The notes: generated by a model from the letters alone, not told the origin. DNA of 64,000 bases from Desulfovibrio sp. JC010 (GCF_010470675.1 NZ_VOIQ01000003.1:186001-250000); one strand, 5' to 3'. Counted from the first letter of the stretch, positions 32,530-42,327 are shown. Translations and numbers: made by a program.

Positions 32530-33531
32530 ATGGCCGGATCCAGAACTGTACTGACAACGGCAATTGTCCCGTTTATTTTGTGCCTGATGATTTTTTGCGG
32601 ATCGGCACAGGCGACAGACGGTTTGCCCTCGTGGTGGCCTGATGCCCGGAATGAGGCGGATCATTACGGTTATGGACTTCTGGATGAAAAAGGGGTGGCT
32701 GAAAAGCTGAAGAGCGATCCGTTTGCATTGCTGCTCGATGTGCGGGCCGGATATGAATACAAAGACGGTCATATCCCCGAAGCCCTGAACATGGAGTTTG
32801 ATCTCAGCGAAGAGCAATATATTTCAGAGGAAAAAGAAAAGAAATTCCGGAAACTGCTGGGGCCGAATTTAGAGCGGACAGTAATCATTTATTGTCGCAG
32901 TTTCAGGTGACTGCGCAGTGCCATTGCGGCGCGCCGGGCTGCGCGTCTTGGTTATACAAATGTATATCGCTATGCCGCTGGATGGTTCGGTTGGGTGGAG
33001 AGCCATCCTCCACCGAAACAGGTTGCGGAACTCAGGAGTTACCCGGATATGAATTTTTCCTTCGGCGGCAACGTTGAAGAACGGAAATATCTTGGATTGC
33101 AGGCCGGTCAGAGCAAGTTGAATCTGGCCTCGCTTAATGGGAAATATTTTTTGATTCTGCTGGTTGAGGAAGGTCATGCTGAGAATTCTCAGGCGGTAGA
33201 GAGTGTGGACGGGGCCCGTAAAGAACTGGAATGCTGTACCCCGGACATGTTTTACCTCACCGTGGGGTTAGGCATGAACCGCCGTGAGGCGATGCGCTTT
33301 CATAAAATGAACAAAGCTGGATTTCCCATGCTTGCAGATCCTCTGGAGCAGAGTGCTGTGTTGCGGGATGGATTGGAACTTCCTGCGGTGTTTATGCTTC
33401 AGAAAGAAGCGCAGGGTTTTGCAGAGGTATTCTCCTGCAATGACCTTGTCTCCGGTCCGGCACCGTTGGTCAAAAGGATCAACGATGCCTTGAGCGGAAA
33501 GCCGGGACGAAAATGCGTTAGACGGAAGTGA
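32530..33531 (+). CDS. Rhodanese-thioredoxin-like protein with in-frame TGA (selenoprotein candidate or pseudogene)
   Basis: One frame runs through 32530-33531 (333 codons plus stop) with a single TGA at 32908-32910. The first part has a signal peptide (IVPFILCLMIFCGSAQA) and a rhodanese domain up to YCRSFR; after the TGA the same domain goes on (LRSAIAARRAARLGYTNVY, AGWFGWVE), then a thioredoxin/peroxiredoxin-like domain (SLNGKYFLILLVEEGH, GFPMLADP). The TGA is in the active-site loop, 5 codons after the catalytic Cys, and two codons longer than the usual CRSGxRSA loop. A hairpin GCGCAG/CTGCGC (32913-32944) follows. Read-through as selenocysteine or a disrupted gene are both open. Confidence 0.6.
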
Positions 33532-34171
33532 CTTCTTCCAGCAGCGCAATAAGCAGTTCCGCTGCGGCAGGATAGAATTCCATAGTTTCGGCGGATGAAA
33601 TTCTGTCTCTGAATTCACGGACCCAGATTAGTTTTTCATCGGCGAAGGCACGGGCTGTTCTCAGTGCTTCAGCATCGCCGCCGCCCCAGCCGTTGGCCAG
33701 CTGCACATAGAGGTATTCCAGCTCGATGCAGAGGTGGTCCATTGGTTCGGATGCCTGTTCTCCGGTCGGCTCAAGACCTGCTTCAGCAAGAAGCTTACGC
33801 ATGGCAAGGTGCGGTTTGCCCATGACTTTGCCGGAACCGGGTTCGTAGCAGGATTCATAAAGCGGGGCGACGATGCCTTCGCGGCTGTTGATGAACAGTC
33901 GAACGTATTCGGATTCAAGGTCGGTGCAAAATGTTTCGGTTATATCCGGGCAGGAATCTTCAAGGTCTTTCAACGGTTTTGAAAGGGATTGCAGTGATTC
34001 TGATGAAAGTGTAGCCAGTGCGGGCAGCCCTTCATCCAGAAGAGCGGCGCATTCTTCGGGGTTTATGCCCCGAAAGATGATGGCGCACAGTTCAATGCAA
34101 TTGAGCAGGCAGATCTGGTCAGGATTTTCCGCTTCGGACGTTGGGGTGTTGGTGTTTTTATCAGTCATCAT
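33518..34171 (-). CDS. TorD/DmsD-family molybdoenzyme chaperone
   Basis: 217 residues, helical and acidic. The pattern EYVRLFINSREGIVAPLYESCYEPGSGKVMGKPHLAMRKLL and EPMDHLCIELEYLYVQLA is that of TorD-type chaperones (Y-x-x-LF ... P-x-x-S-x-Y, then PDHL-x-x-EL). It would bind the Tat-exported molybdoenzyme encoded at 27550. Converges on the rhodanese gene (14-bp overlap) and is divergent from the regulator at 34220. Confidence 0.85.
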   Translation of the reverse strand: MMTDKNTNTPTSEAENPDQICLLNCIELCAIIFRGINPEECAALLDEGLPALATLSSESLQSLSKPLKDLEDSCPDITETFCTDLESEYVRLFINSREGIVAPLYESCYEPGSGKVMGKPHLAMRKLLAEAGLEPTGEQASEPMDHLCIELEYLYVQLANGWGGGDAEALRTARAFADEKLIWVREFRDRISSAETMEFYPAAAELLIALLEEVTSV

Positions 34172-34219
34172 GCAATTCTACTTAATCTCTCACACACATA
34201 CAAGATGAAGGAGCACATT

Positions 34220-34507
34220 ATGCCCGAAAGAGAAGTCGAACAGGAAAGAATTAAAAATGATGTCCTCAAGCGCATGAAGCGTATTGAGGGGCAGATCAGG
34301 GGAATTCAGGGAATGATTGAGGCAGGCAAGGAATGCGGCGATATCCTTACACAGGTGAAGGCCGCCCGGTCCGCCTTGAAATCATCCAGCAAACTGATCA
34401 TGAAGCGTTACATGCTTAAATGCTATGCTGAAGCCCTAGAGAAAGGCGATGATCCGGTGGAAGCCATGGATAAGTTTGTTAAAGTGCTGACAAATTATAT
34501 GGAATAA
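34220..34507 (+). CDS. CsoR-family regulator, CstR-like (persulfide-sensing type)
   Basis: 95 residues of the DUF156/CsoR fold: RMKRIEGQIRGIQGMIEAGKECGDILTQVKAARSALKSSSKLIMKRYMLKCYAEAL. Of the copper-sensor ligands Cys-His-Cys, both cysteines are present (KECGD and MLKCY), but the His four residues before the second Cys is Tyr. A Cys pair without His is the pattern of CstR, which reacts with persulfides. The sulfur locus next door and the TACCC/GGGTA operator at 27019 fit that. AAGGAG precedes ATG 34220. Confidence 0.8.
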   Translation: MPEREVEQERIKNDVLKRMKRIEGQIRGIQGMIEAGKECGDILTQVKAARSALKSSSKLIMKRYMLKCYAEALEKGDDPVEAMDKFVKVLTNYME

Positions 34508-34675
34508 TATCAGAGGCGGACAGTCGTTCAGTGCCCTAAAATAACGCAGGTCAATTGACTCAAGAAACGGAACACGTGTATCATCTAAAATAGCTATATT
34601 CTGTGCGGCTCAGGTATGGTTTTGGTTGGAAAATTATGGCGGGTGAATTATTAAACGGGTTCACGGGGAAGGGAA

Positions 34676-36802
34676 ATGCGTAAAATGAAGCTGTCTATTG
34701 CTGCAAAGCTGGTTGCCGGGTTCGGCATCATGGTCCTGATTCTGTGCGGGGTCGGGGTTAACTCTTTTACTTCGCTGGTCAGTCTTGAACAGGGCGGACA
34801 GGAAGTAGTCAAAACTTTTCCCTATGTGAATGCGGCTTCCAATATGGAAAATGCCGTTAACCGTTTGATGTGGCTCAGTACCAAGGTGCGGGCCATGGAG
34901 CATACCACCGAAGTCAACGATATCTGGAAACAGAACGAAAGTAATTTCGATGTCTACCGGACTTATTCCAAAGCATTTCTCAGTGGCGGTGAAACTGCTG
35001 TAGGACGTCTCGCGCCTGCCACGAATGAAAAAAGCAGGGAGGCACTGACCAAAGCCGCTGATATTTACGAAAAGACTTTTGTTGCCGCAGCTCTTGAAAT
35101 TAAGAGCCAGATGCTCAGCTATCTGGAACTGGGCATGCAGGCCGCAAAAGCTTCCGGTGATGAAAAGTCTAAATTGCTGGATGAAAAGGATACTGTCGGG
35201 GCCAGACTCTGGGAACTTGATTTTGAAGTGGAAATGGCCGGGGATGAGTTGTTTAAACTTCTTCATGTGGTTCAGGATGAAGCCCGTGCTGAAATCACCG
35301 GGGCTGTTGCCCAGTCCGCTGATACCGGAGCCATGGCCCGTATGACCACTCTTGTGGGAATAGGTACCGGGATTTTTATTTCAGTTTTTCTCGGTCTGTT
35401 TATCATCCGCAGTATTACAAAACCGATCCGTAACATTATCGGTTTTGCTGAAACCGTAGCCGAGGGTGACCTGAACGCCCAGCTCAAAGGGTCTTATTCC
35501 GGAGAACTTGAGCGACTGGTGGAATCCATCCGGGTAATGGTTGCCGAACTCAAGAACAAACTGGGACAGGCTCAGGGCATTATTGATGCTGTGGCAGCCA
35601 GCTCTCCCTGTCTGATGACAGATGCAGAGGGGCGGATCAACCTGATTAATCCCCCTATGCTTGAGGTGCTTGGTAAATCTGGAAATCCCGATAAATATGT
35701 CGGTTCCAGCACCGGAACTCTTATTTCCGGGAGCGATGACAGTAAATCCCCCACACAGGTGGCTTTGAAAGAACAGAAAAGGGTTCAGCGCGAACTCGAT
35801 TTTATGAATGGTGCCGGAGTCCGCAAAATTATAGATATCTGTGCCAATCCCATTGTTGATCTGGATGGAAATAAACTCGGAGTTTTTACCATTTGTTTTG
35901 ACCTGACAGAGATCAGGGAAAAGGAGACCATGATCACTGCGCAGGCGCAGAAAATAGCCGACATTGCCGCAAGGGCGGAATTGATTGCAGCGGAAATGAC
36001 CGATTCAGCAGATGCTCTTATTGCGCAGGTCAACAGTGCCACTGACGGAGCTTCTATGCAGAATGAAAGAACAGCTGAAACTGCTGCGGCCATTGAGGAG
36101 CTTAATGCAACCGTTCTGGAAGTTGCCTCCAGTGCTTCCGAAGCGGCCGAGAATGCCGATGCGGTAAAGGGGAAAGCTTCTGAAGGAGCGCAGGTGGTCA
36201 GTGAGGTTGTCAGTTCCATTACCTCCATCAGTGATCAGGCTGCGGAGATGAAGCAGAACATGGATACTCTGGGCGAAAAGGCTCAGGAGATCGGCAGCAT
36301 CATGAGTGTGATTCAGGATATTGCCGACCAGACCAACCTGTTGGCCCTTAATGCCGCTATTGAAGCGGCCCGTGCAGGAGAAGCCGGGCGCGGTTTTGCC
36401 GTGGTTGCTGATGAAGTCCGTAAACTGGCTGAGAAAACCATGGACGCCACTCAGGATGTCGGCAAGGCCATCAATGCAATTCAGGCTGAAACAGATAAAA
36501 ATATCAAATCAACTGAAGTGGCCCTGAGCACTGTTGATTCCACCCGTAAATTGGCTGACGGTTCCGGTGCGGCCTTGCACGAGATTGTGGAAGCGGTGGA
36601 CGGCACTGCTTCGCAGGCAAGACATATTGCGGAGGCGGGACAACAGCAATCCGAGGCCACAGAACAGATTTCACTGAGTGTGGAAGAAGTCTCGCGTATT
36701 TCTTCAGAAACCGCTCACGGTATGGCGCAGGCCCGGCAGGCTGTGGATTCGCTGGCCGAGCAGGCCCGCCAGCTTTATGATCTGATCGCAGAAATGCAGT
36801 AA
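34676..36802 (+). CDS. Methyl-accepting chemotaxis protein with PAS domain
   Basis: 708 residues. Membrane segment about 8-28, a periplasmic helical sensor, second membrane segment about 223-247, HAMP (about 245-300), PAS (about 303-415, [21 protein letters not shown]), then the signalling domain with the hairpin tip [24 protein letters not shown] (about 548-575). A four-helix-bundle sensor is likely. The ligand is unknown. It stands alone, with a GAAGGGA ribosome-binding site. Confidence 0.92.
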   Translation: MRKMKLSIAAKLVAGFGIMVLILCGVGVNSFTSLVSLEQGGQEVVKTFPYVNAASNMENAVNRLMWLSTKVRAMEHTTEVNDIWKQNESNFDVYRTYSKAFLSGGETAVGRLAPATNEKSREALTKAADIYEKTFVAAALEIKSQMLSYLELGMQAAKASGDEKSKLLDEKDTVGARLWELDFEVEMAGDELFKLLHVVQDEARAEITGAVAQSADTGAMARMTTLVGIGTGIFISVFLGLFIIRSITKPIRNIIGFAETVAEGDLNAQLKGSYSGELERLVESIRVMVAELKNKLGQAQGIIDAVAASSPCLMTDAEGRINLINPPMLEVLGKSGNPDKYVGSSTGTLISGSDDSKSPTQVALKEQKRVQRELDFMNGAGVRKIIDICANPIVDLDGNKLGVFTICFDLTEIREKETMITAQAQKIADIAARAELIAAEMTDSADALIAQVNSATDGASMQNERTAETAAAIEELNATVLEVASSASEAAENADAVKGKASEGAQVVSEVVSSITSISDQAAEMKQNMDTLGEKAQEIGSIMSVIQDIADQTNLLALNAAIEAARAGEAGRGFAVVADEVRKLAEKTMDATQDVGKAINAIQAETDKNIKSTEVALSTVDSTRKLADGSGAALHEIVEAVDGTASQARHIAEAGQQQSEATEQISLSVEEVSRISSETAHGMAQARQAVDSLAEQARQLYDLIAEMQ

Positions 36803-36820
36803 ATTAAACATAGGTATAGA

Positions 36821-37081
36821 ATGAAAAAATTAGTACTTGCCGCAATTATGATTCTTGGATTCTTCGCTACAGCCGTAGCAGGTGATAATTTCAACCGCTG
36901 TTTTTACAGCATGGACAAAAATGGTGATGACACCGTGAGTACTGAAGAATTCAGGACCGCGCTGCCCAACAGCGCAGCAGCATTCAAAGAAGCTGACTCA
37001 GATAAGAGCGGCACGCTGGATCATGATGAATGGGAAGCATTCAAGGAATCCAAGGGTATTGAAGACCATCATCACGGCTAA
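36821..37081 (+). CDS. Small secreted EF-hand protein
   Basis: 86 residues. Signal peptide (LVLAAIMILGFFATAVAG) and two EF-hand loops, DKNGDDTVSTEE and DSDKSGTLDHDE, each with the Dx[DN]xG calcium ligands. The end is His-rich (EDHHHG). Probably periplasmic calcium binding. Starts 19 bp after the chemoreceptor gene. Confidence 0.85.
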   Translation: MKKLVLAAIMILGFFATAVAGDNFNRCFYSMDKNGDDTVSTEEFRTALPNSAAAFKEADSDKSGTLDHDEWEAFKESKGIEDHHHG

Positions 37082-37163
37082 TCCGATATCGCAATAAATC
37101 AAATGAAAGGCGTGTAGGGGATTTATCCCTGCACGTCATAAATTTATAAGGACATCCAGACCT

Positions 37164-38783
37164 ATGAACATTGGACCGTATACATTTGAAGAGTTCAAGG
37201 AAGTTGCCCGTAAATTCCATGGTTACCCTGCTCCGGGTTTGCTCATCGGCGGCTATATGGTTGAGGAAGCCAAGAAGCATCTTCCCGAAGACACGCTTTT
37301 TGATGCGGTAGTGGAAACCGGGAAATGCTTGCCTGATGCAGTCCAGATCCTCACCCTTTGTTCATATGGAAACGGTTGGATGAAAGTGATCAAATTGGGC
37401 CGGTACGCCCTGTCTTTGTATGATAAATACACTGGCAAAGGGGTGCGCATTCACATCGATACCGAAAAGTTAGAAAACTGGCCGGAAATCAAGGCCTGGT
37501 TCCTTAAACTAAAGCCTAAAAAGGAGCAGGACACCGACAAGCTTTTCGCGGAAATCCGTGAGGCCGGGCCTTCGTTATGCACAATCACCCCGGTGCAGAT
37601 CACATCCGATTTCATGGGGCATAAGCACATGCGTGATATCGGTATCTGCCCTTCATGCAACGAAGCATACCCGCTTAGCGACGGAGCCATCTGCCGGGGT
37701 TGTCAGGGCGAGGTGCCTTATGTGGGCGGTTCACGGGATGTTGTTCGTGAAGGTTGTGTTGTGCCAGTGGATGTAGAAGATGCTGTTGGCAAAACAGCCC
37801 TTCATGACATGACCCGCATTGAACCCGGAGTATCAAAAGGACCGGAATTCAAAGCGGGACAGGAAATCACAGCCGGGGATGTCTGCCGTTTGCAGCAGAT
37901 GGGCCGTAACCGGATTTATGTTCAGGATGAAAGTGTTGCGGGCGGCATGGTCCATGAGAACGAAGCGGTACAAGCCTTTGCCGAGCGCATGGCCGGGGAA
38001 GGAGTCGTTTTCAAGACTCCGCCCGAAGAGGGTAAGATAAGTTTTTGCGCGGCGTCCAAAGGTCTTTTTACCATCAACAGGGATATTCTTGAGCGTTTTA
38101 ACATGCTGCCGGATGTGATGTGCACTTCCCGGCAGGGCGACATCCTTGTTGATGAAGGAAAATCGGTAGCCGGAACAAGGGCGATTCCCTTACATATTTC
38201 CGAGACAGTTTTCCGTAATGCGTTAAGTGTGCTGGACGAAGCACCGCTTTTTTCCGTCACGCCTCTAAGACGGGGCAAGGTTGGAATTTTAGTCACCGGA
38301 ACAGAAGTTTTTCAGGGGCTTATCGAAGATAAATTTATCCCTATCATCAGTGGAAAGGTAGAACGTCTCGGATGTGACGTCGTTGCAAGTGTAATTGTGC
38401 CGGATGACCGGGAAGCTATCGCAAACGGCGTAAAGGAGCTTCTCGAACAGAGAGCGGACCTGATTGTGACCACTGCCGGACTTTCCGTTGACCCGGATGA
38501 TGCCACCCGTGCAGGGTTGGTTGATGCGGGGCTTCAGGATGCATTGTTCGGAGTACCGGCGTTACCCGGAACCATGCTATTAACCGGGAAGATCGGCAAT
38601 GTGGATGTCATGGGCGTTCCGGCCTGCGCATTGTTCTATAAGACTACCAGCTTCGATTTGTTGCTCCCCCGTATCCTTGCGGGCCAGACTCTGGACCGTA
38701 AGAGTCTTGCCCGAATAGCTGAGGGTGGACTCTGTCTTAATTGTCGCTCCTGCACTTTTCCTAAGTGTCCGTTTGGGAAGTAG
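37164..38783 (+). CDS. FmdE-type and molybdopterin-binding (MoeA/MogA-like) fusion protein
   Basis: 539 residues. The N-terminal about 150 residues match FmdE (FHGYPAPGLLIGGYMVEEA, then GKCLPDAVQ and GNGWMKV), followed by a zinc-knuckle-like CPSCNEAY ... CRGCQG (about 158-180). The rest resembles MoeA/CinA-type molybdopterin-binding domains (GKVGILVTGTEVFQGLIEDKF, TTAGLSVDPDDATR). It ends in a four-cysteine tail CLNCRSCTFPKC. Such proteins occur beside molybdenum enzymes and may take part in cofactor handling; the exact reaction is unknown. Confidence 0.8.
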   Translation: MNIGPYTFEEFKEVARKFHGYPAPGLLIGGYMVEEAKKHLPEDTLFDAVVETGKCLPDAVQILTLCSYGNGWMKVIKLGRYALSLYDKYTGKGVRIHIDTEKLENWPEIKAWFLKLKPKKEQDTDKLFAEIREAGPSLCTITPVQITSDFMGHKHMRDIGICPSCNEAYPLSDGAICRGCQGEVPYVGGSRDVVREGCVVPVDVEDAVGKTALHDMTRIEPGVSKGPEFKAGQEITAGDVCRLQQMGRNRIYVQDESVAGGMVHENEAVQAFAERMAGEGVVFKTPPEEGKISFCAASKGLFTINRDILERFNMLPDVMCTSRQGDILVDEGKSVAGTRAIPLHISETVFRNALSVLDEAPLFSVTPLRRGKVGILVTGTEVFQGLIEDKFIPIISGKVERLGCDVVASVIVPDDREAIANGVKELLEQRADLIVTTAGLSVDPDDATRAGLVDAGLQDALFGVPALPGTMLLTGKIGNVDVMGVPACALFYKTTSFDLLLPRILAGQTLDRKSLARIAEGGLCLNCRSCTFPKCPFGK

Positions 38784-38798
38784 AAGAATGGGAATTCT

Positions 38799-38843
38799 GT
38801 CCGCAAAGTGTACGCAAATCTGCGTACAAAACTCGGCAGTTTT
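38799..38843 (+). repeat. 45-bp dispersed repeat, copy 2
   Basis: Matches 15725-15769 with two mismatches and lies just past the FmdE gene, at the left edge of the AT-rich 38.9-41.2 kb insert. Confidence 0.75.
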
Positions 38844-38970
38844 GAAATGAGGCTGGAATAGTACGCAAAATTAAATTTTGATGACGGTTGTGGTGGCAGT
38901 GTAAACGCAGAGATATAAAAGGTCTATATGTCAAGGTTTGGGTGGGTAAGTTCTCTAATTTACGGGAATT

Positions 38971-39753
38971 TCAAAAATGAATACTTCCTTCATATTCTTC
39001 AATAATTTTTTCAACTTCATTATAATTTTTTATTCTTTCCCTGAAGGGCCATTTCGGCAATTTTTTAGTCAATGGACATTTCAAAACAGTGTCTAGCTCT
39101 TTTTGGGAGGCCTTGGATCCGATAAAAGAAGCCATTTTATGAAAGTCTGCGTGTACATTATTATAATCAATAGTAAAAAAATGTCGCCTATTCTCACGCA
39201 AAGACTCTGCCCACCTGTCATTAGCCACCAAGGATTCCATCACCATCCGGCAAAACTTGGTGTCCGCGACAAATGGAGGTTTATCCATCGTTTCAATAAC
39301 CTGTTTTTCAATTTCAAGTATCGCATTTAGAATTACACTATTTGAAGAATCGTCAAATCCAACACTATTCCTATCGACCAAGTGCATGCATCCTCGAATC
39401 AAGGACAGATACACATCACGATACCTTCTACGCAAATGTATTATTCTGATTTCTGAATCTACAGTCTGTTTGAGATCAGCAAATTCATGGTCAAGATGCG
39501 GACAGGCTTCCAGAGTAAGTTTTGACCCCTTTATAAGAGTCTCTCCGGCAATTTCTGTTAAAGCAGTTTGGCAACTAAAAGAACTGTTTGGTATGTGTTT
39601 GTGTACTGGTTCCGGGGTATAAGCATAGTATTCGGGGATCCACTTAAATTCAAAGTCAACAGTTACATCGGCCAAGGAGCCAAGCATCGTTTCCAGCCAG
39701 GTAGAACCGGAACGAACGCTACTTACCACAAGAAAAGTACGTTCACACTCCAT
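38971..39753 (-). CDS. Sulfotransferase family protein
   Basis: 260 residues. The N-terminal SSVRSGSTWLETML is the 5'-phosphosulfate-binding loop of PAPS-dependent sulfotransferases, and IIHLRRRYRDVYLSLIRG is the 3'-phosphate region. It should transfer sulfate to an unknown sugar or small molecule. AT-rich compared with the flanking genes. Next to a radical SAM gene in the same direction. Confidence 0.8.
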   Translation of the reverse strand: MECERTFLVVSSVRSGSTWLETMLGSLADVTVDFEFKWIPEYYAYTPEPVHKHIPNSSFSCQTALTEIAGETLIKGSKLTLEACPHLDHEFADLKQTVDSEIRIIHLRRRYRDVYLSLIRGCMHLVDRNSVGFDDSSNSVILNAILEIEKQVIETMDKPPFVADTKFCRMVMESLVANDRWAESLRENRRHFFTIDYNNVHADFHKMASFIGSKASQKELDTVLKCPLTKKLPKWPFRERIKNYNEVEKIIEEYEGSIHF

Positions 39754-39855
39754 CTTAAAACCTCAAATACATTTAACTTCTCATTTATACAAAATTAACA
39801 ATCCACAAAACCCAAAAATCATCATTACCCTTGCGAAATATTTATTCACTCACAG

Positions 39856-41115
39856 CTAAACAAGTTTATACGGAAAGTCGCATTTAGCGCACAATTTATT
39901 GCCGCTTAAATCTCCTGACAGCAAAGATTCGACCACCATCCTGTAACTTTCGGAATCAGCCATCTCCAATAAACCTGTATTCATAATATTGCCTAACGTG
40001 TATACCTTCTCAAAATTCATGCAGCCACAAGGAGCGATATCGCCGTCAACAAATACCCCCCAACGTTTTACAAGAGGACAAAATAAAACCTCGCTATCGT
40101 CAATAGGCAACTGAGAATAAATATCCCTCAAGGGGTAATAAACACCTGATTTTAATGATCCTCTCCAGTTTGCAGGCTGCTTAAGTTCAATCTCGCACTC
40201 ACTCAAAGAAAGATTCCGTAAAAACTCAAGAGTTTTATTATGGTACTCAGAGTCCGATGAATTAAGTGTTCCACTTACACACATCTGCTGAGAACGATCT
40301 CTGGCTGCTACTTCCGTTTTAGCTAGTTGAATGCATTTAACTATATGTTCAAATTTTCCTCCAAAATAGACAGATTCATAACTATTTTTATCATACCCTG
40401 CAAAGGATAAACCCAGTTTATTCAGTCCAGAATCAAACAGTTCTTTAATTTTATTTTCATTTAACAAAGACCCGTTTGTAACAATAGTGGAGGTTAGACC
40501 AAGATCGTTTGCAATTTTTACATATTTAATAATATTCTTATGTAGAAGAGGCTCTCCTTGGGAAGCATAGAAATGAATATTGCTCACATTATGATCTCTG
40601 CATTCTTCTAAAATACGTATGGCTAAATCATCATCCATATCTCCAAGGTCGTTGCCCCAGCTTTCATGGGCGCACATTCTACATTTAAAATTACATCGTG
40701 AAGTAATTTGCATCATCATCATGTCAGGTAAATATTTTTTATGCTCTAATAGGTATCTATTATAATTACTAAAGCTTCTTGATGAAATATCACGAAACAG
40801 AAAATTCTCGTTATCAAGCAGGATAAAATTATCAAAACCCATTTGCTGCAATGTTGCGGCTATATCATGACAGTACTCTGAAGCAATTACAACTAGGTCA
40901 AAACGCTCTTTATTCTGGAATAATTCATCAACGTGAATAACGGGAAAACCGTAAGCTTCGCCAGTCTTGTACGAATCAATAAAAAAAGGAATTGTGTTAT
41001 TACGCCAATTTTGCTGTAAATATTCCATGAGCATAAATCCTAATTGACCGGCACCGTAAATGGCGATTCTTGCATTTGAAGGAATTGAGCGGGCGGACTT
41101 TCCTTTGATCTTCAT
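39856..41115 (-). CDS. Radical SAM/SPASM protein with N-terminal Rossmann-like domain
   Basis: About 419 residues. Residues 15-110 are a Rossmann-like domain (IAIYGAGQLGFMLMEYL, PFFIDSYKTGEAYGFPVI), as in sugar-epimerase-related or PglD-like modules. Then the radical SAM motif CNFKCRMC, and a SPASM end (CPLVKRWGVFVDGDIAPCGCMN ... CAKCDF). Such fusions occur in surface-polysaccharide gene sets. ATG 41115 (GGAG ten bases upstream) was chosen; an in-frame GTG at 41202 would add 29 residues. The substrate is unknown. Confidence 0.8.
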   Translation of the reverse strand: MKIKGKSARSIPSNARIAIYGAGQLGFMLMEYLQQNWRNNTIPFFIDSYKTGEAYGFPVIHVDELFQNKERFDLVVIASEYCHDIAATLQQMGFDNFILLDNENFLFRDISSRSFSNYNRYLLEHKKYLPDMMMMQITSRCNFKCRMCAHESWGNDLGDMDDDLAIRILEECRDHNVSNIHFYASQGEPLLHKNIIKYVKIANDLGLTSTIVTNGSLLNENKIKELFDSGLNKLGLSFAGYDKNSYESVYFGGKFEHIVKCIQLAKTEVAARDRSQQMCVSGTLNSSDSEYHNKTLEFLRNLSLSECEIELKQPANWRGSLKSGVYYPLRDIYSQLPIDDSEVLFCPLVKRWGVFVDGDIAPCGCMNFEKVYTLGNIMNTGLLEMADSESYRMVVESLLSGDLSGNKLCAKCDFPYKLV

Positions 41116-41531
41116 TGCAGCTGTACTCCATGTTTTAGCAATTATGAGACCGCGCCATGTAAAATTATATGGTTCATCCGGTCCACGAGTTTTAGCTACC
41201 ACGGCTTAGGTCTGTCCGGCTATGACTATGTTCGGCAGGATTTTGTTGCTGGCTTTTTGACTTGAGTGTCCCCGGATGTGCTGAAACATTGCGGGGTTTC
41301 TTTTTATAATGCTAGACAACAAACTATTTTCCAAAAAACTACAGTACCGCCCGCCCCGAAATCCTTGAGTAATGTCTGCTCTGGCACCGGGTATACAACT
41401 CGCAGAACCGGCTGAAATCGCCGAAACCCGTTGACACAGGCGGGGTTTTGGGAGATGTATAGACATCAAGACAAGCTGATGTATAGACATCTAGCTGATT
41501 TGGTTTTTAATCCCTGTTTGGTGAGGACAAA
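41116..41531. other. Intergenic region before the GntR regulator
   Basis: About 415 bp without a supported gene. The left part is the tail of the AT-rich insert; the right part holds the regulator's promoter and operators (41431-41491). Confidence 0.5.
41431..41491 (+). promoter_or_regulatory. Promoter and twin GntR/HutC-type operators
   Basis: TTGACA (41431-41436) followed by two identical 14-bp palindromes GATGTATAGACATC at 41454-41467 and 41478-41491, 24 bp apart. The core GTATAGAC matches the HutC-subfamily consensus GTMTAKAC. The first copy covers the expected -10 region, so binding should repress the regulator gene. Confidence 0.75.
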
Positions 41532-42269
41532 ATGCAATTGAATACCAGAGGAATACCCAGATATATTCAGGCCCGGGAGCACATCAGTGCCCAGATTCGT
41601 TCGGGTGAGTTGCGTTGCGGCGATCGGTTGCCTCCGGAGCATGATCTGGCGGCTCAGTTCGGGGTCAGCCGTATGACCATCCGCAAGAGCATTGACGGGT
41701 TGGTGGATGCCGGACTGGTTTACCGCAGGCACGGGGTCGGTGTTTTTGTCAGTCAGTCGCCTTTTCAACGTGACCATACCCATCTTACAGATTTTTTCTC
41801 TACCTGTCGTATGGAAGGCCATGAGCCTTCAGCCAAACTGCTCAAACGTGAAATTGTGCAGGCTGATGAAGAACAGGCCGAAGCATTGCAGATCAAGGTG
41901 GGCGATGATCTTATCCGGTTGACCACCCTGCGCTATATGGACGGGACCCCCATCACTTATCATGATGCTTTTCTTCCACTCTCACTGTTTTCCGATCTGG
42001 TCGACATCCCTACAGCCGACCTCGGACTGGATGAACAGCACACCTGGCAGTTGATCGAAAACATGGGTTTCGGTCTGGCCAATGTTGTTGAGAAACTCAA
42101 GGCCCAACTGGCCGACAATGAACTGGCCGGCATCCTTGAATCAGAATCCGGCAGCCCGGTCCTTTACGGGGAAAGAGTGCTCTACTCCGAAGAGGGTAGA
42201 CCCTTGAAATACGCAAGATGTTTCAACCGGGGAGACAGCTATTCACTGACTGTCGTCCTTGTAAAATAG
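41532..42269 (+). CDS. GntR-family regulator (HutC/UTRA type)
   Basis: 245 residues. N-terminal GntR winged helix (YIQAREHISAQIRSGELRCGDRLPPEHDLAAQFGVSRMTIRKSIDGLVDAGLVYRRHGVGVFV split over residues 10-75) and a UTRA ligand-binding domain. Two consensus operators lie in its own promoter. Genes for glycerol use follow, so glycerol, glycerol-3-phosphate or a related compound is the likely inducer. That is inference from position. Confidence 0.88.
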   Translation: MQLNTRGIPRYIQAREHISAQIRSGELRCGDRLPPEHDLAAQFGVSRMTIRKSIDGLVDAGLVYRRHGVGVFVSQSPFQRDHTHLTDFFSTCRMEGHEPSAKLLKREIVQADEEQAEALQIKVGDDLIRLTTLRYMDGTPITYHDAFLPLSLFSDLVDIPTADLGLDEQHTWQLIENMGFGLANVVEKLKAQLADNELAGILESESGSPVLYGERVLYSEEGRPLKYARCFNRGDSYSLTVVLVK

Positions 42270-42303
42270 AGGAGGAATTAAAAAGGGAAACTGCAAAAAA
42301 AAG

Positions 42304-42327
42304 AAGCCGGACATTGCTGCCCGGCTT
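42304..42327 (+). terminator. Hairpin after the GntR gene
   Basis: AAGCCGG / CCGGCTT stem with a 10-nt loop. The T-run is short. The rest of 42270-42583 shows no gene. Confidence 0.45.
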
